DNA of 64,000 nt from an uncultured Crocinitomix sp. GTDB lineage: Bacteria; Bacteroidota; Bacteroidia; Flavobacteriales_D; Crocinitomicaceae. The notes beneath the pieces were generated by a model that saw only the letters and a program-made list of their open reading frames with translations, was not told where the DNA came from and did no database searches. Where the stretch lies: the NCBI GenBank assembly GCA_937136425.1, contig CAKZON010000069.1:248001-312000 (forward strand). Direction: 5' to 3'. Position numbers and translations under genes: made by a program. Positions 16,101-24,223 of the stretch are shown piece after piece (within the stretch, counting starts at the first letter, position 1; each line of letters opens with the position of its first letter).

Positions 16101-16135
16101 AAACAGCCAAGTATATAAGAGCTTGAGCTACTGAT

Positions 16136-17122
16136 TTAATAATATTGAATAATACGCTTTTCTTCTTCATCAAGTTCGCCATCACATAAACTTATTTTTT
16201 CAATCCAGTTACCCTGTTCATCATATTTGTAGGTATAGGTGTATTTGTATGTTTCGTTGTTTTTTGCCGAAAATGTTGTGCTTGCCTTCAAGTCTCCATG
16301 TTTGTTATAGGTGTATGAATATTTGTAGGTGATGTTTCCTTCGAGGTCAGTCGTTGTTTCTTCTATAACCTGTCCCAGCTCGTTATAGATATACCTTTCT
16401 ATATAGCTATCATCTGTATTTGGTGCGTTGCTGTAATCAAAGTGCTTTTCGTCTGTTATTTCACCATTATCATCCACTTCATAATAAGTTTTGCTGGTTC
16501 TGCTGGTATCCAATAGTTTTTTCTCAATAAGCTTTCCGTTTTCGTCATATTTTTGAAAAAAGTGCTGACTATGTCTTTCTGAGACATCACTATACGCAAT
16601 CATTCGTTTGTTCTCGTCATATTCATAGTGTTGGGTTTGAACGTCACCTGTTTTATCAATTTTGATAGTGACTTCCGATAATAAACCCTGATTATTGTAT
16701 TTGTAATAATGATTACACCACGGCTGTCCCAAAGTGCCAACTTCTATTTGTTGTAGTTTTCCAAAATCGTCAAATAAAAAATTATAGGGAGAGAGCGTAT
16801 CTTTATCCATAAGGTTGAATTCTCTTAAACAATGGATCCCTTCTTTGTCATAAATGCGAACAGTTTCGTTGTCTGCATGCCCCATAAATGAGACGTGATC
16901 TAAAGTAGAACGTACAAGATACCCTTGCTTATTGTATTCATATCGTTCACTTTGCACAACTTCGGGCTCTTTGCTTCCGTAATAGGCTTTTATCTTGTAA
17001 TCGTAGCTAGCAACATTGCCTTTTAAAGTGCAAGTGTCCTTTACCCAGTCTTGGGCTTGTAATGAAGACCCTAAGGTTAGTGTGAAAATTGTAAATAGTA
17101 CGTTATAAATTCTTAGGTTCAT
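16136..17122 (-). CDS. Secreted RHS/YD-repeat-like protein
   Basis: The start chosen is the ATG at 17122, giving a signal peptide (MNLRIYNVLFTIFTLTLGSS then LQAQ). An earlier in-frame ATG would add 17 polar residues. The mature protein is a chain of imperfect 20-25-residue YD-type units: YEYNKQGYLVRSTLD, YKYNNQGLLSEVTIK, YEYDENKRMIAYSD, YTYNKHGDLKASTTF, YKYDEQGNWIEKISL. Such proteins form beta-cage shells, but this one is short (about 330 residues) and has no toxin domain. Paralogue of 17157-18020, which lies directly upstream. Confidence 0.88.
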   Translation of the reverse strand: MNLRIYNVLFTIFTLTLGSSLQAQDWVKDTCTLKGNVASYDYKIKAYYGSKEPEVVQSERYEYNKQGYLVRSTLDHVSFMGHADNETVRIYDKEGIHCLREFNLMDKDTLSPYNFLFDDFGKLQQIEVGTLGQPWCNHYYKYNNQGLLSEVTIKIDKTGDVQTQHYEYDENKRMIAYSDVSERHSQHFFQKYDENGKLIEKKLLDTSRTSKTYYEVDDNGEITDEKHFDYSNAPNTDDSYIERYIYNELGQVIEETTTDLEGNITYKYSYTYNKHGDLKASTTFSAKNNETYKYTYTYKYDEQGNWIEKISLCDGELDEEEKRIIQYY

Positions 17123-17156
17123 TTTGAATTGTGTTGGGGTTTTACTACTGCTAATG

Positions 17157-18020
17157 TTAGTTTTTAAATTCATATTCGTAACTAGTCTTCTTAGTTATTA
17201 CACCTTCTAGTTTACTTACAATTATGCAAATAGGTAAACCCTTGTCAGATTTAATTGTCTCTATTTGTTGAAAACCAGAGGAAGTACCATGATAAGTTGA
17301 TCGATTATTTTCCTTATCAAATATAATGGTCAAGGTATCCCAGCCATAACTGTCATGCGAAAAAGAGATAAGTTTATAAACTTCATTTTTATTGTTGAGG
17401 TATGCACTTACAGAATCAGGGTTAGCATATTTTTGCCCATTAAGATCATAAAATTGGCTAGTGTATGAAATCGTGTTTTTTACAGTGTCATAATCATAGG
17501 ATCTATTTTCACTGATAATTCCATTCTTAAAAATGGTGTATTGGGTTAAATTCTCCTCTTCATAATGCCATAAGTGCTCTTCAGAGTTGTTTATTGCCTT
17601 AAGTGGACGATTCAAAGAATCGTATGAAACGGTATGCTTAAAATCGTCTATAACTAATTCAATTACATTTCCATTTGCATCAAATTGAACTTGGCGCTTA
17701 TAAGTTTTTCCATCCGCTATTTTTTCTTGCCAAAAACCATTTATATATTTATTAAAAGTAACCATGTCTCCGTGGCCATAAAATATTCCGGTTGTATTTC
17801 CAATGGAGTCAAATTCCTGAATCATATGTAATTCTTTTTCTCCAGAGTCAATCCCATCAACAATCTCATGATTCCATACTGTTATTGATTTAATCGAATC
17901 TTTTGGAATACTTGAGTTTGGGCTCCAATTGGATGCCGCCAATGGAGGATAACTCCATATTTGTGAATAGGAGGATAATGAAAATAATAAGCCTAATATG
18001 ATTATGTAGTTACTTTTCAT
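17157..18020 (-). CDS. Secreted YD-repeat-like protein
   Basis: A signal peptide (MKSNYIIILGLLFSLSSYSQ) is followed by about 265 residues with weaker YD-type units (IQEFDSIGNTTGIFYG, VQFDANGNVIELVI, VSYDSLNRPLKAIN, RSYDYDTVKNTISYT). The end, TKKTSYEYEFKN, matches the remnant at 16062. It is a paralogue of the next gene and the spacing between them is 34 bases, suggesting a tandem duplication in one unit. Function unknown. Confidence 0.85.
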   Translation of the reverse strand: MKSNYIIILGLLFSLSSYSQIWSYPPLAASNWSPNSSIPKDSIKSITVWNHEIVDGIDSGEKELHMIQEFDSIGNTTGIFYGHGDMVTFNKYINGFWQEKIADGKTYKRQVQFDANGNVIELVIDDFKHTVSYDSLNRPLKAINNSEEHLWHYEEENLTQYTIFKNGIISENRSYDYDTVKNTISYTSQFYDLNGQKYANPDSVSAYLNNKNEVYKLISFSHDSYGWDTLTIIFDKENNRSTYHGTSSGFQQIETIKSDKGLPICIIVSKLEGVITKKTSYEYEFKN

Positions 18021-18040
18021 AATTAAATCAAAACAGCACT

Positions 18041-18973
18041 TTATCGTAAGTCAAGAATTCGATAGCGTTGTTTTGCGTAGTATTTATTCTTACCTCTGTC
18101 TTTGTCTTTGACAAGCTCAATATTTTGCTCACCTGTTGTTATGTTTTTCCAATATTTATCAGAATGAGCAGACATTTTCACATAATAATTTTTTACAAGA
18201 ATACTTGTACCGATAAGGGAATCATTTTCTGCTGACATTGTCTCACCTATTTTTACACCAATTATTGTATCCTTGCTTTCGTTCATATACCGGTAAATAT
18301 CATAAGCTTGCTGATATGTTGAAAGGTGGTTTTGTTCTGAAGAATTAGAATTAAGCGCTTTGGTTAAAGTATCTATCCTATTTTCAAGAATTCTTAGTTG
18401 TTCTTTATTGTTATGGATCTTATTGCATTCAATAATTGCAGTGCATATGCTCACAAATTCTTTCATGTGTGTTCCGTCTATAGGAGACCACTTTTCAGCA
18501 TACTTTACAATACCATTGGTGTCTTTTACCGTAAACAAGTGTAATGTTCCGTCATGGTCAATCATATTCGTATCAGGATACCTAGTTTGATTAATGGCAA
18601 CTTGAAAAAGTTGAATTAATTTTTCAGCAAAGGATGCTTCAACTCTATACATTCCCATGCGTGTAATCTTGTAATATTCTTCTTTGCCCAATAAGTTATT
18701 TACAGTTTTTTGATGCACATGAATTGAATAGGAAACAGAATCATCTTTTTTTAAATAGAAAGATTTCTCTGGCTCAAATTCTGGTAAGATCATAAACCTA
18801 ACTAAGGAATCATCCGTTGATGACTCTAATGATTGGAACATATTATTTGTAAAATAATCGAAAAGAATACCGCCGTAAATACCATAGGTTCCTCTGGGTT
18901 CTAAATGATCATTTTGAGCACTTGCCTTGTAAGAAATTAGGCTGATAATCATTATGAAGGCATACTTTTTCAT
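18041..18973 (-). CDS. Secreted protein of unknown function
   Basis: A signal peptide ends at KASAQ. The remaining 290 residues have a mixed beta/alpha pattern with a long helix at about 180-225 (HNNKEQLRILENRIDTLTKA) and a basic end (DRGKNKYYAKQRYRI). No family recognised. Its ATG overlaps the stop of the YcxB-like gene by 4 bases (ATGA), so it is translationally coupled to it and followed 20 bases later by the YD-repeat gene. Confidence 0.82.
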   Translation of the reverse strand: MKKYAFIMIISLISYKASAQNDHLEPRGTYGIYGGILFDYFTNNMFQSLESSTDDSLVRFMILPEFEPEKSFYLKKDDSVSYSIHVHQKTVNNLLGKEEYYKITRMGMYRVEASFAEKLIQLFQVAINQTRYPDTNMIDHDGTLHLFTVKDTNGIVKYAEKWSPIDGTHMKEFVSICTAIIECNKIHNNKEQLRILENRIDTLTKALNSNSSEQNHLSTYQQAYDIYRYMNESKDTIIGVKIGETMSAENDSLIGTSILVKNYYVKMSAHSDKYWKNITTGEQNIELVKDKDRGKNKYYAKQRYRILDLR

Positions 18974-19557
18974 TTTAAACTGTTTTGAGGTTCTACTTTT
19001 GCATGCTTTAGTTTTTCGCTCAGCGTTTTTCTTAATTTAGGGTAGTTACCTTGTGTTATGCATTTAGCAGGAACAAAAAAATTCTCTTGCCCTTCTAATG
19101 AAATATACTCACTGTTTAATTCAGCCTTTATTATGCTAGACCAACTAAGAATTTTCTCCGTATCGTCTTGAACAATTGTAAAGTATGAGTCGGTAAGTAT
19201 TACTTTGTAAACCTTAGTTACTTTTAACTTTTTTAGGTAGTTTCTTATTTGTTTTTTCCACTGTTTAATTTCTAAAGCCTTTTGCATAAACCCTAAAAAG
19301 AAAATGATTGTTACTATTTGTCCAATACAAAACAAAACCATTAATAATAGCAATGGCGTAGTAGGAGTGTTATCAAATGAAAAATTACCAATACTGAGTG
19401 AAACAACGATAAGAATAACGCTTGTTATTAAAGAAACAGCGAATTTGTGAAAGATGCCTTTTGTTTGCGGGCTTTTTAAATAATGCCCATTGTTATTTGC
19501 AAAGTATATTTCTTCGTAAGCCTCAATTATTGGAGATATTTCAAATTCTGAGTTCAA
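18970..19557 (-). CDS. YcxB-like membrane protein
   Basis: A 195-residue protein with an N-terminal cytosolic segment, two transmembrane helices (about 35-58 and 68-92), a basic linker (KQWKKQIRNYLKKLKV), and a soluble C-terminal half of strands (KVILTDSYFTIVQDDTEKIL, SWSSIIKAELNSEYISLE, GQENFFVPAKCI). This is the YcxB fold, a PH-like domain beside two membrane helices. A related protein is at 37987. Function unknown. Confidence 0.78.
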   Translation of the reverse strand: MNSEFEISPIIEAYEEIYFANNNGHYLKSPQTKGIFHKFAVSLITSVILIVVSLSIGNFSFDNTPTTPLLLLMVLFCIGQIVTIIFFLGFMQKALEIKQWKKQIRNYLKKLKVTKVYKVILTDSYFTIVQDDTEKILSWSSIIKAELNSEYISLEGQENFFVPAKCITQGNYPKLRKTLSEKLKHAKVEPQNSLK

Positions 19558-19591
19558 GGTTATTGTAAATATAAGTAATCAATAATTACTG

Positions 19592-20437
19592 CTAAAAAGT
19601 TGTTTGTTTTACTTCTGGTGAATGATTTACCACTCTTGTATAAAATATGCAGTTGTGTTGACTAGGTTCAGCTGTTTCATAAAAAAGGAGATAGTTTTTA
19701 TAATCAATAGATTGAGAGTATACACTTTCTTCAAAATCAATAGTCCTTAATTCAAGCCCATTGCCAACACTGTTAAGCATTGTGCCCTCAGAAAAAACAT
19801 GATTTATTGAGCAAATAGTATTGGCAGAAAAATTCAAAGAATCATTTAAACAATAGTTTCCCATTGTGGGGTTATTATTGAAAGGAACCAGCCAACTATG
19901 TATACTACCCGATAAGGTTATAACCTTTGATGCAGGATGTTTGTGCTTTTGATTAAGTACTGATAGGTACATTGCGCTGTCTCTATTTTGAACCTCCATA
20001 GAAGTAAAATTATCAAAGAAGAATAAGTTTATGTTTGGTTTTGAATTACAATAGCTTATCAAATCATACCAGGCTTGGCCATTCCTTCCGTCTGTATTTT
20101 CCTTGGTAAAAAAATCTGTTAGAGACAGGGTTGAATCGTTTGGATTTTGCATGAACTGGATCATTTGGTTTTCTGGAATTTCAAGTCCAACCGAAACGGA
20201 ATCTTCATTTTGTAATATCAGTTCTGAGATAGCTTTAACCAAAGTTGCTGGTTCTTGTGTTCCGTGGAATTCCCCTACCATTATTAAACTGTAGTTTTTA
20301 AATTCCTTGTAATGGGAAGAGTCTAGTTTAAAATCGTCGCTTACCTGTTTGGCGTTTTCAGCAATATAATCGCCAAACCCTTGCGTAAAACTAAAAGCTG
20401 GTAAAATCAGAAATATTAATAATATTTTTATTCTCAT
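19592..20437 (-). CDS. ChaN/EreA-like secreted protein
   Basis: The start chosen is the ATG at 20437 (MRIKILLIFLILPAFSFTQG, a signal peptide). Near residue 55 is IMVGEFHGTQEPA, matching the GExHG motif of the ChaN/erythromycin-esterase superfamily, followed by VGLEIPENQM and later INLFFFDN and SGSIHSWL, where Glu and His residues would sit in the active or metal-binding site. Members include heme-uptake-associated lipoproteins and hydrolases. Its precise reaction is unknown. Confidence 0.8.
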   Translation of the reverse strand: MRIKILLIFLILPAFSFTQGFGDYIAENAKQVSDDFKLDSSHYKEFKNYSLIMVGEFHGTQEPATLVKAISELILQNEDSVSVGLEIPENQMIQFMQNPNDSTLSLTDFFTKENTDGRNGQAWYDLISYCNSKPNINLFFFDNFTSMEVQNRDSAMYLSVLNQKHKHPASKVITLSGSIHSWLVPFNNNPTMGNYCLNDSLNFSANTICSINHVFSEGTMLNSVGNGLELRTIDFEESVYSQSIDYKNYLLFYETAEPSQHNCIFYTRVVNHSPEVKQTTF

Positions 20438-20473
20438 GTCAGTTGATGTGGGCAATGGTTGTTGTATATCGTG

Positions 20474-21490
20474 TTAGTAAAGGTAATTTTTTAATAGAAT
20501 CTCCTCTCGCACTTGAAATTCTATTAATTTCTCCAGCTCATATGCTTTATTTTCTAGTCCAAATTTTTGAGCTAAATCCACTACATTATTGCTTCTGTTT
20601 TCGGTTTCCCAAGAGAATAATTTGGAATATAAATCAGTGAAGGATTCAAGCTTAACATTCGAGTATTGGTCACTAATTTTGATATCAATTAATTCCAAAA
20701 GCACTTCTACTGCATTTTTTTGTTCTATAAGGTTCGTTTTGTTTTTTATATCTAGATACAATTCACTAATTGAAATATTTAAATTAATTAGGCCTTGATA
20801 TACATACCATACGTTTCCGGTTCCTGTATTTGATGCTTCCCAAAAATCATTATAAATGACATCCCAAAAGTATTGAAGCCCCTCTTTGCCACATAGTGAT
20901 AAGCCTAATATTATACCTGAATTACAGTCTGATGAACATTGTGTTCTACCTGATTTGTATAGTTTTAAAAGAACATCCTTACGGTTTGCCAGTTTACAAA
21001 CAAGCGCAGGAGTGAATTCGTCTTCAAAAAAACCTTTGTCAAAAGTTGCAGTTATCTTTTCTCGAATGAGATTTTCAATTTTTTTACAATCGAAATTTAA
21101 AAGACCCAATACAGCGTATTTATGCGCGTAATAATTTGTTTTAGCGTTAAATGCGTAGTGAATTAATACGGGTTCAACTCTGCTGTAATTCAATTTACCT
21201 AGAAGTTCTAAAACTTCTGGATGCTCAGGGTTAATTAGACGATCATTTTTTAAATGTGCATCAAATATTTTTTCAGCATACACCATGTCTCCCCATTTTT
21301 CAAGAATGCTGAGTAAATATATATATTGAAATTTGAAAGGTTCAGAAATGAAGTATTCAAATATAATATCAGCATCTAATTTTGTTCCGCACTTTAAAAT
21401 CGAATAAGAATAAGCAGACACTATTGTGTAGTCTATTTTAATCTTTTTTTGAGTTAAGTAAGAAACTAGTTCTTTAGTTGTATTCGTCAT
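20474..21490 (-). CDS. Helical-repeat protein of unknown function
   Basis: This 338-residue cytosolic protein is almost entirely alpha-helical, with spaced helical pairs (FQYIYLLSILEKWGDMVYAE, YYAHKYAVLGLLNFDCKKIE, FTPALVCKLANRKDVLLKLY) that suggest HEAT-like repeats. A CSSDCNSG piece is near residue 190. No family recognised. Its ATG overlaps the stop of the membrane gene upstream by one base (TAATG), so the two are coupled. Confidence 0.78.
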   Translation of the reverse strand: MTNTTKELVSYLTQKKIKIDYTIVSAYSYSILKCGTKLDADIIFEYFISEPFKFQYIYLLSILEKWGDMVYAEKIFDAHLKNDRLINPEHPEVLELLGKLNYSRVEPVLIHYAFNAKTNYYAHKYAVLGLLNFDCKKIENLIREKITATFDKGFFEDEFTPALVCKLANRKDVLLKLYKSGRTQCSSDCNSGIILGLSLCGKEGLQYFWDVIYNDFWEASNTGTGNVWYVYQGLINLNISISELYLDIKNKTNLIEQKNAVEVLLELIDIKISDQYSNVKLESFTDLYSKLFSWETENRSNNVVDLAQKFGLENKAYELEKLIEFQVREEILLKNYLY

Positions 21491-21897
21491 TATTGAAATA
21501 GTGGTTTTTTCATAATTGCATTTACTATAACTCTAAATATAAAATAGATTCCCAGTACAATTACAAAGCCAGTTACCTTAAACTTAAATGTCAATTGACT
21601 AGATGGCCAAAATAGCTTATTGAGTAAAGGTCCGAAAATGTAGATATGCAAAACTAACCACGTCCCTATCGAAATTACTTCAAATATTATATTCCTTTTG
21701 GCTGTAATTTTTTCTAGCATACGCTTTATAAAAAGGACAAAAGTCAGTAGTAAGAGCGTTGCACTTCCAGAAAACAAAAGCCAATCTATAGGGTTTTTCT
21801 CAAACGAAGAACCTTCTCTAAAAATATGTTCAAAGTAATCATAAGTGCTAACTGCAAGTACAATAAGGGAAAACCAAAACCAGTATTTTTTGAGCAT
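21490..21897 (-). CDS. Small four-helix membrane protein
   Basis: The 135 residues hold four predicted transmembrane helices (about 4-20, 38-58, 68-92 and 105-128) and a short basic loop (KRMLEKITAKRN). No motif seen. Coupled by a TAATG overlap to the helical-repeat protein gene at 20474, it may anchor that protein at the membrane. A GTTGTACACC box and the dioxygenase-like gene follow to the right. Confidence 0.8.
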   Translation of the reverse strand: MLKKYWFWFSLIVLAVSTYDYFEHIFREGSSFEKNPIDWLLFSGSATLLLLTFVLFIKRMLEKITAKRNIIFEVISIGTWLVLHIYIFGPLLNKLFWPSSQLTFKFKVTGFVIVLGIYFIFRVIVNAIMKKPLFQ

Positions 21898-21962
21898 TTA
21901 ATTGGGTTGTTGCTGATGGTTTGAGAAAACTGCATTTTTACAATAATGTTGTACACCGTTTT

Positions 21963-22595
21963 TTATTCATATTCTGGAATGTTCTTTCCCAAAATTAAAT
22001 TTCTATGAGCGGTCCAAATTCCATCTTTATTTTCAAGTTTTACAATTCCGGACCCACCCCTATTTTTTTGAGATTGTCTTTTCGCTTTTGTAAGTTTTGG
22101 GTCACTTTCAAAAAAATAACTATCAATATAATAAGGAACAGTATTAGGCTCTTTCACGTAGATATGAATATGCTCAGGTTCATTAACTTTAGGGTATGGT
22201 GCTGGCCTAAAAGTGTAAAAGGTGAATTTTCCATCTTTCCCTGTTTTCAACCAAGTCCGATACTGTCCATGCGTTTTTTCCCAGCCTATAGGGTTTTCAC
22301 TTGGTTGATAAAGTCCATTTTTGTTGGTATGATAGATATAAAGTATGATATTTTCTGCAGGTGTTTTCCCGTCTTTTTGAAATACTGTTCCTGTTATTTT
22401 AATTTTTGGATTGTTCTCATTGAAGCCAGGAAGAGTATCAATTGATTTTAGTGTTCTATTGAGTGTTTTATAATCCAATAGGGCTTCACAATCTTGGCAC
22501 GGTCCTCCAACTGTTCTTTCAATTTCAGAATTGGATTGCCCTTTGCATGAAATTATAAAGAAAGTTAGAAAAAGTATTCCCAAATATTTTTTCAT
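21963..22595 (-). CDS. Lipoprotein of the intradiol ring-cleavage dioxygenase family
   Basis: The signal peptide ends in a lipobox (FFIISC). Residues 65-165 form the dioxygenase beta-sandwich: ITGTVFQKDGKTPAENIILY, YHTNKNGLY, HGQYRTWLKTGKDGKFTFYT, FRPAPYP and PEHIHIYV. The YHTN/HGQYR tyrosines and the HIHIYV histidines are positioned like the Fe(III) ligands Tyr-Tyr-His-His of protocatechuate 3,4-dioxygenase. An anchored, exported version is unusual for a catabolic enzyme. It could equally be a non-catalytic relative. Confidence 0.85.
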   Translation of the reverse strand: MKKYLGILFLTFFIISCKGQSNSEIERTVGGPCQDCEALLDYKTLNRTLKSIDTLPGFNENNPKIKITGTVFQKDGKTPAENIILYIYHTNKNGLYQPSENPIGWEKTHGQYRTWLKTGKDGKFTFYTFRPAPYPKVNEPEHIHIYVKEPNTVPYYIDSYFFESDPKLTKAKRQSQKNRGGSGIVKLENKDGIWTAHRNLILGKNIPEYE

Positions 22596-22613
22596 TGTCT
22601 TTTTTCTATTGGT

Positions 22614-22665
22614 GTTGACGGTTGAATAAAAATAGGCATTTATGTCGAACTGCGTTAGCGGTAGA
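22614..22665 (-). repeat. Intercistronic repeat, family 1, copy D
   Basis: The core GGTTGAATAAAAATAGGC (22620-22637) is followed by ATTTATGTCGAACTGCGTTAGCGG, written as ATTTATGTCGAAC then TGCGTTAGCGG. It shares core, CGAACT and GCGTTRGCG boxes with copy C at 3094, 19.5 kb away, and lies in the same place between two minus-strand genes. Confidence 0.65.
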
Positions 22666-22672
22666 TTTATTA

Positions 22673-22867
22673 TTATCTACCCTTGATTATCAAGTCAATT
22701 TCTGAAATATCTTTCCGTCTCGCGCGTTCAGGATGCAACAGGTTGAAAACTAATTGGGATAGTCCTCTTTCTGAAAGGATTGAATTTTTCACTCTTAGGC
22801 ATTCAGGTTTTCCAATAATTACAGTGTGGTTTCCATCTTCTTTTGCCTCAAAGGTGTAGCATTTCAC
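22673..22867 (-). CDS. Small hypothetical protein with GTG start
   Basis: The 64-residue frame starts with GTG (MKCYTFEAKEDGNHTVIIGK) and contains SERGLSQLVFNLLHPERARR. It follows a 48-codon ORF in the same orientation by only 7 bases. The two may be halves of one interrupted gene or a coupled pair. No family recognised. Short length and the GTG start lower confidence. Confidence 0.55.
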   Translation of the reverse strand: MKCYTFEAKEDGNHTVIIGKPECLRVKNSILSERGLSQLVFNLLHPERARRKDISEIDLIIKGR

Positions 22868-22874
22868 AGCTTTC

Positions 22875-23021
22875 TTATTGTTCTCCAGTGCCAGATTGGA
22901 ATATGTCTATGGAGAATCCAGGTTCCGTTTCAACCGTATGTCCGCCGGCAACGAAAATCTCATACTTTCGTTTTTTTAAACTGATTTGAGTTTCTTTATT
23001 TGCCAAGGGAATTAGATGCAT
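22875..23021 (-). CDS. 48-residue small protein
   Basis: ATG at 23021 to TAA at 22875 reads MHLIPLANKETQISLKKRKY then EIFVAGGHTVETEPGFSIDI and FQSGTGEQ. Codon use resembles its neighbours and the next frame begins 7 bases after its stop, so translational coupling is plausible. It is unrecognised and may be a fragment of a longer gene. Confidence 0.5.
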   Translation of the reverse strand: MHLIPLANKETQISLKKRKYEIFVAGGHTVETEPGFSIDIFQSGTGEQ

Positions 23022-23027
23022 ATTTAA

Positions 23028-23107
23028 TTACCGTTAACGTTTGGCAATGCTTAGTGCTGGGTTTGAAAAAGCAGAGTTTTCAAATTTGCACCTAGCCAAG
23101 AGTTTAC
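23028..23107. repeat. Large imperfect palindrome (attC-like)
   Basis: The arms GTGCTGGGTTTGAAAA and TTTTCAAATTTGCAC pair with few mismatches around a short loop (AGCAGAG). Outer arms TTGGCAATGC and TAGCCAAGAG also pair partly, and a GTTAACG box lies at the left end. It is in the gap downstream of the gene at 23109. The layout resembles an attC hairpin, but it lacks a fully canonical RYYYAAC/GTTRRRY pair. Confidence 0.5.
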
Positions 23108-23108
23108 A

Positions 23109-23570
23109 TTATTTTTTACCAGACTGAGTTAATTCAATTCTTAATTCTTTCACTATTTTTTGTAACTCTAAATTATCCATTTCACATTTTAAAGATCTCT
23201 TTTTAAACACATCTTCTTTTTTTATTCCAGGCCCAAGTGAGTATGCTCCAAATCCAGCAACAGGTGTTGTGTCGTCATATGTAATGCGAATAATCTTTGA
23301 GCTTAAATTATTTTTCAGCAAATCAAAATAAAGTTGATTATAAGATGTCAAAAGCCTCGATTCAATTGGTTTGTTGAGTAGAAGTTCTTCAAACCATTCA
23401 ATTATTTTCTTAACATCAGAAATAAGAAAGGACATACACATACCAACCTTCTCAATCTCTAAATGCAGTATGCGATAATCCGATTCCTCTTTAATACCAG
23501 TTAATTCTTCAAGATTATGATATTCTAATCTAAACTCTATTGTTTGATTATATATCCCATTAAATCTCAT
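23109..23570 (-). CDS. Hypothetical cytosolic protein
   Basis: The start chosen is the ATG at 23570 (MRFNGIYNQTIEFRLEYHNL). An earlier in-frame ATG at 23612 would add 14 residues of no clear character. The 150-residue protein has an alternating strand pattern then a helical end (LQKIVKELRIELTQSGKK). It resembles immunity-type small proteins in size and charge, but no family is recognised. Confidence 0.72.
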   Translation of the reverse strand: MRFNGIYNQTIEFRLEYHNLEELTGIKEESDYRILHLEIEKVGMCMSFLISDVKKIIEWFEELLLNKPIESRLLTSYNQLYFDLLKNNLSSKIIRITYDDTTPVAGFGAYSLGPGIKKEDVFKKRSLKCEMDNLELQKIVKELRIELTQSGKK

Positions 23571-23664
23571 ATTGTGTTTAGCTTGTGTACAATGGTGAGT
23601 AAATGTAGCCATTTATGGCGTCGTTGCGAAGCAATGACATTTACTTTTTGTTGTAGGTAGTTTT

Positions 23665-24105
23665 CTATCTTTCAAATTTAGCTTTTACAAACTCACCGTT
23701 TATTCCATCCATAATATCTTGATTAGTTAGTTTGTCTTGCCCTCGGCAAATGAAAAGTTCTGCTGCGCCTGCATATTCGCATGAATCTCTAAACACCCTT
23801 TTTTCTACGGGTGAGAATTCGGTTACAGCTTCATCAATAGGTTGAAAAACTATTCGCAAACTTCTATTAATAAGTTTTTGTTCTTTGATCTCGTTGATGG
23901 CGTTTCTAAGTTGTTCTTCAAAAACAAAAAAATCAGCAATTAACATTCTACTATTCGAGTAGGTTTGACTAACGGCGTAAGAAATTTCTTGACCTGTTTT
24001 CACATTCCTAATTTCAATTTTAGTACGGTGCGCTCTAACATATAAAGTGTCCTTTGGGAATAACTTGTTAATGATTTTGTTGTAGATAGTTCCCATAAGC
24101 TTCAC
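23665..24105 (-). CDS. Hypothetical protein
   Basis: A 146-residue basic/acidic mixed protein. It reads MKLMGTIYNKIINKLFPKDT then LYVRAHRTKIEIRNVKTGQE, then VSQTYSNSRMLIADFFVFEE and VFQPIDEAVTEFSPVEKRVF. I do not recognise the family with confidence. The GTG at 24105 overlaps the upstream TGA by 4 bases (GTGA), favouring coupled translation; the ATG at 24096 is the alternative start. GTTGTAGGTAG lies next to its stop. Confidence 0.75.
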   Translation of the reverse strand: MKLMGTIYNKIINKLFPKDTLYVRAHRTKIEIRNVKTGQEISYAVSQTYSNSRMLIADFFVFEEQLRNAINEIKEQKLINRSLRIVFQPIDEAVTEFSPVEKRVFRDSCEYAGAAELFICRGQDKLTNQDIMDGINGEFVKAKFER

Positions 24106-24215
24106 TCAAAAAACTCCCCAATTTCACATCCAATACCTTCAGCAATTCTTTTCAAGGTTAAAGAAGTGGCATTTTGTCTTCCATTTTCGATTGCGGATAA
24201 ATTTGACTTTTCCAT
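24102..24215 (-). pseudogene. Truncated XRE-type helix-turn-helix regulator
   Basis: From an ATG at 24215 the frame reads MEKSNLSAIENGRQNATSLT then LKRIAEGIGCEIGEFFE. This is the C-terminal half of an HTH-XRE domain (KSNLSxIENGxxxxxxxTLxxIAxxLGxxxxEFF). The N-terminal half, with the first two helices, is missing and is replaced exactly by the family-2 repeat. The frame happens to run on through the repeat, giving a false N-terminus. Confidence 0.65.
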
Positions 24216-24223
24216 ATTGATTT

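Noticed and set aside
16136..18020. RHS toxin system
   Set aside because: The YD-like repeats are short and no toxin C-terminus or transport domain is present, so a polymorphic toxin cannot be claimed.
22005..22445. Plus-strand 146-codon frame
   Set aside because: Antisense to the dioxygenase-like lipoprotein gene, which has clear domain motifs.
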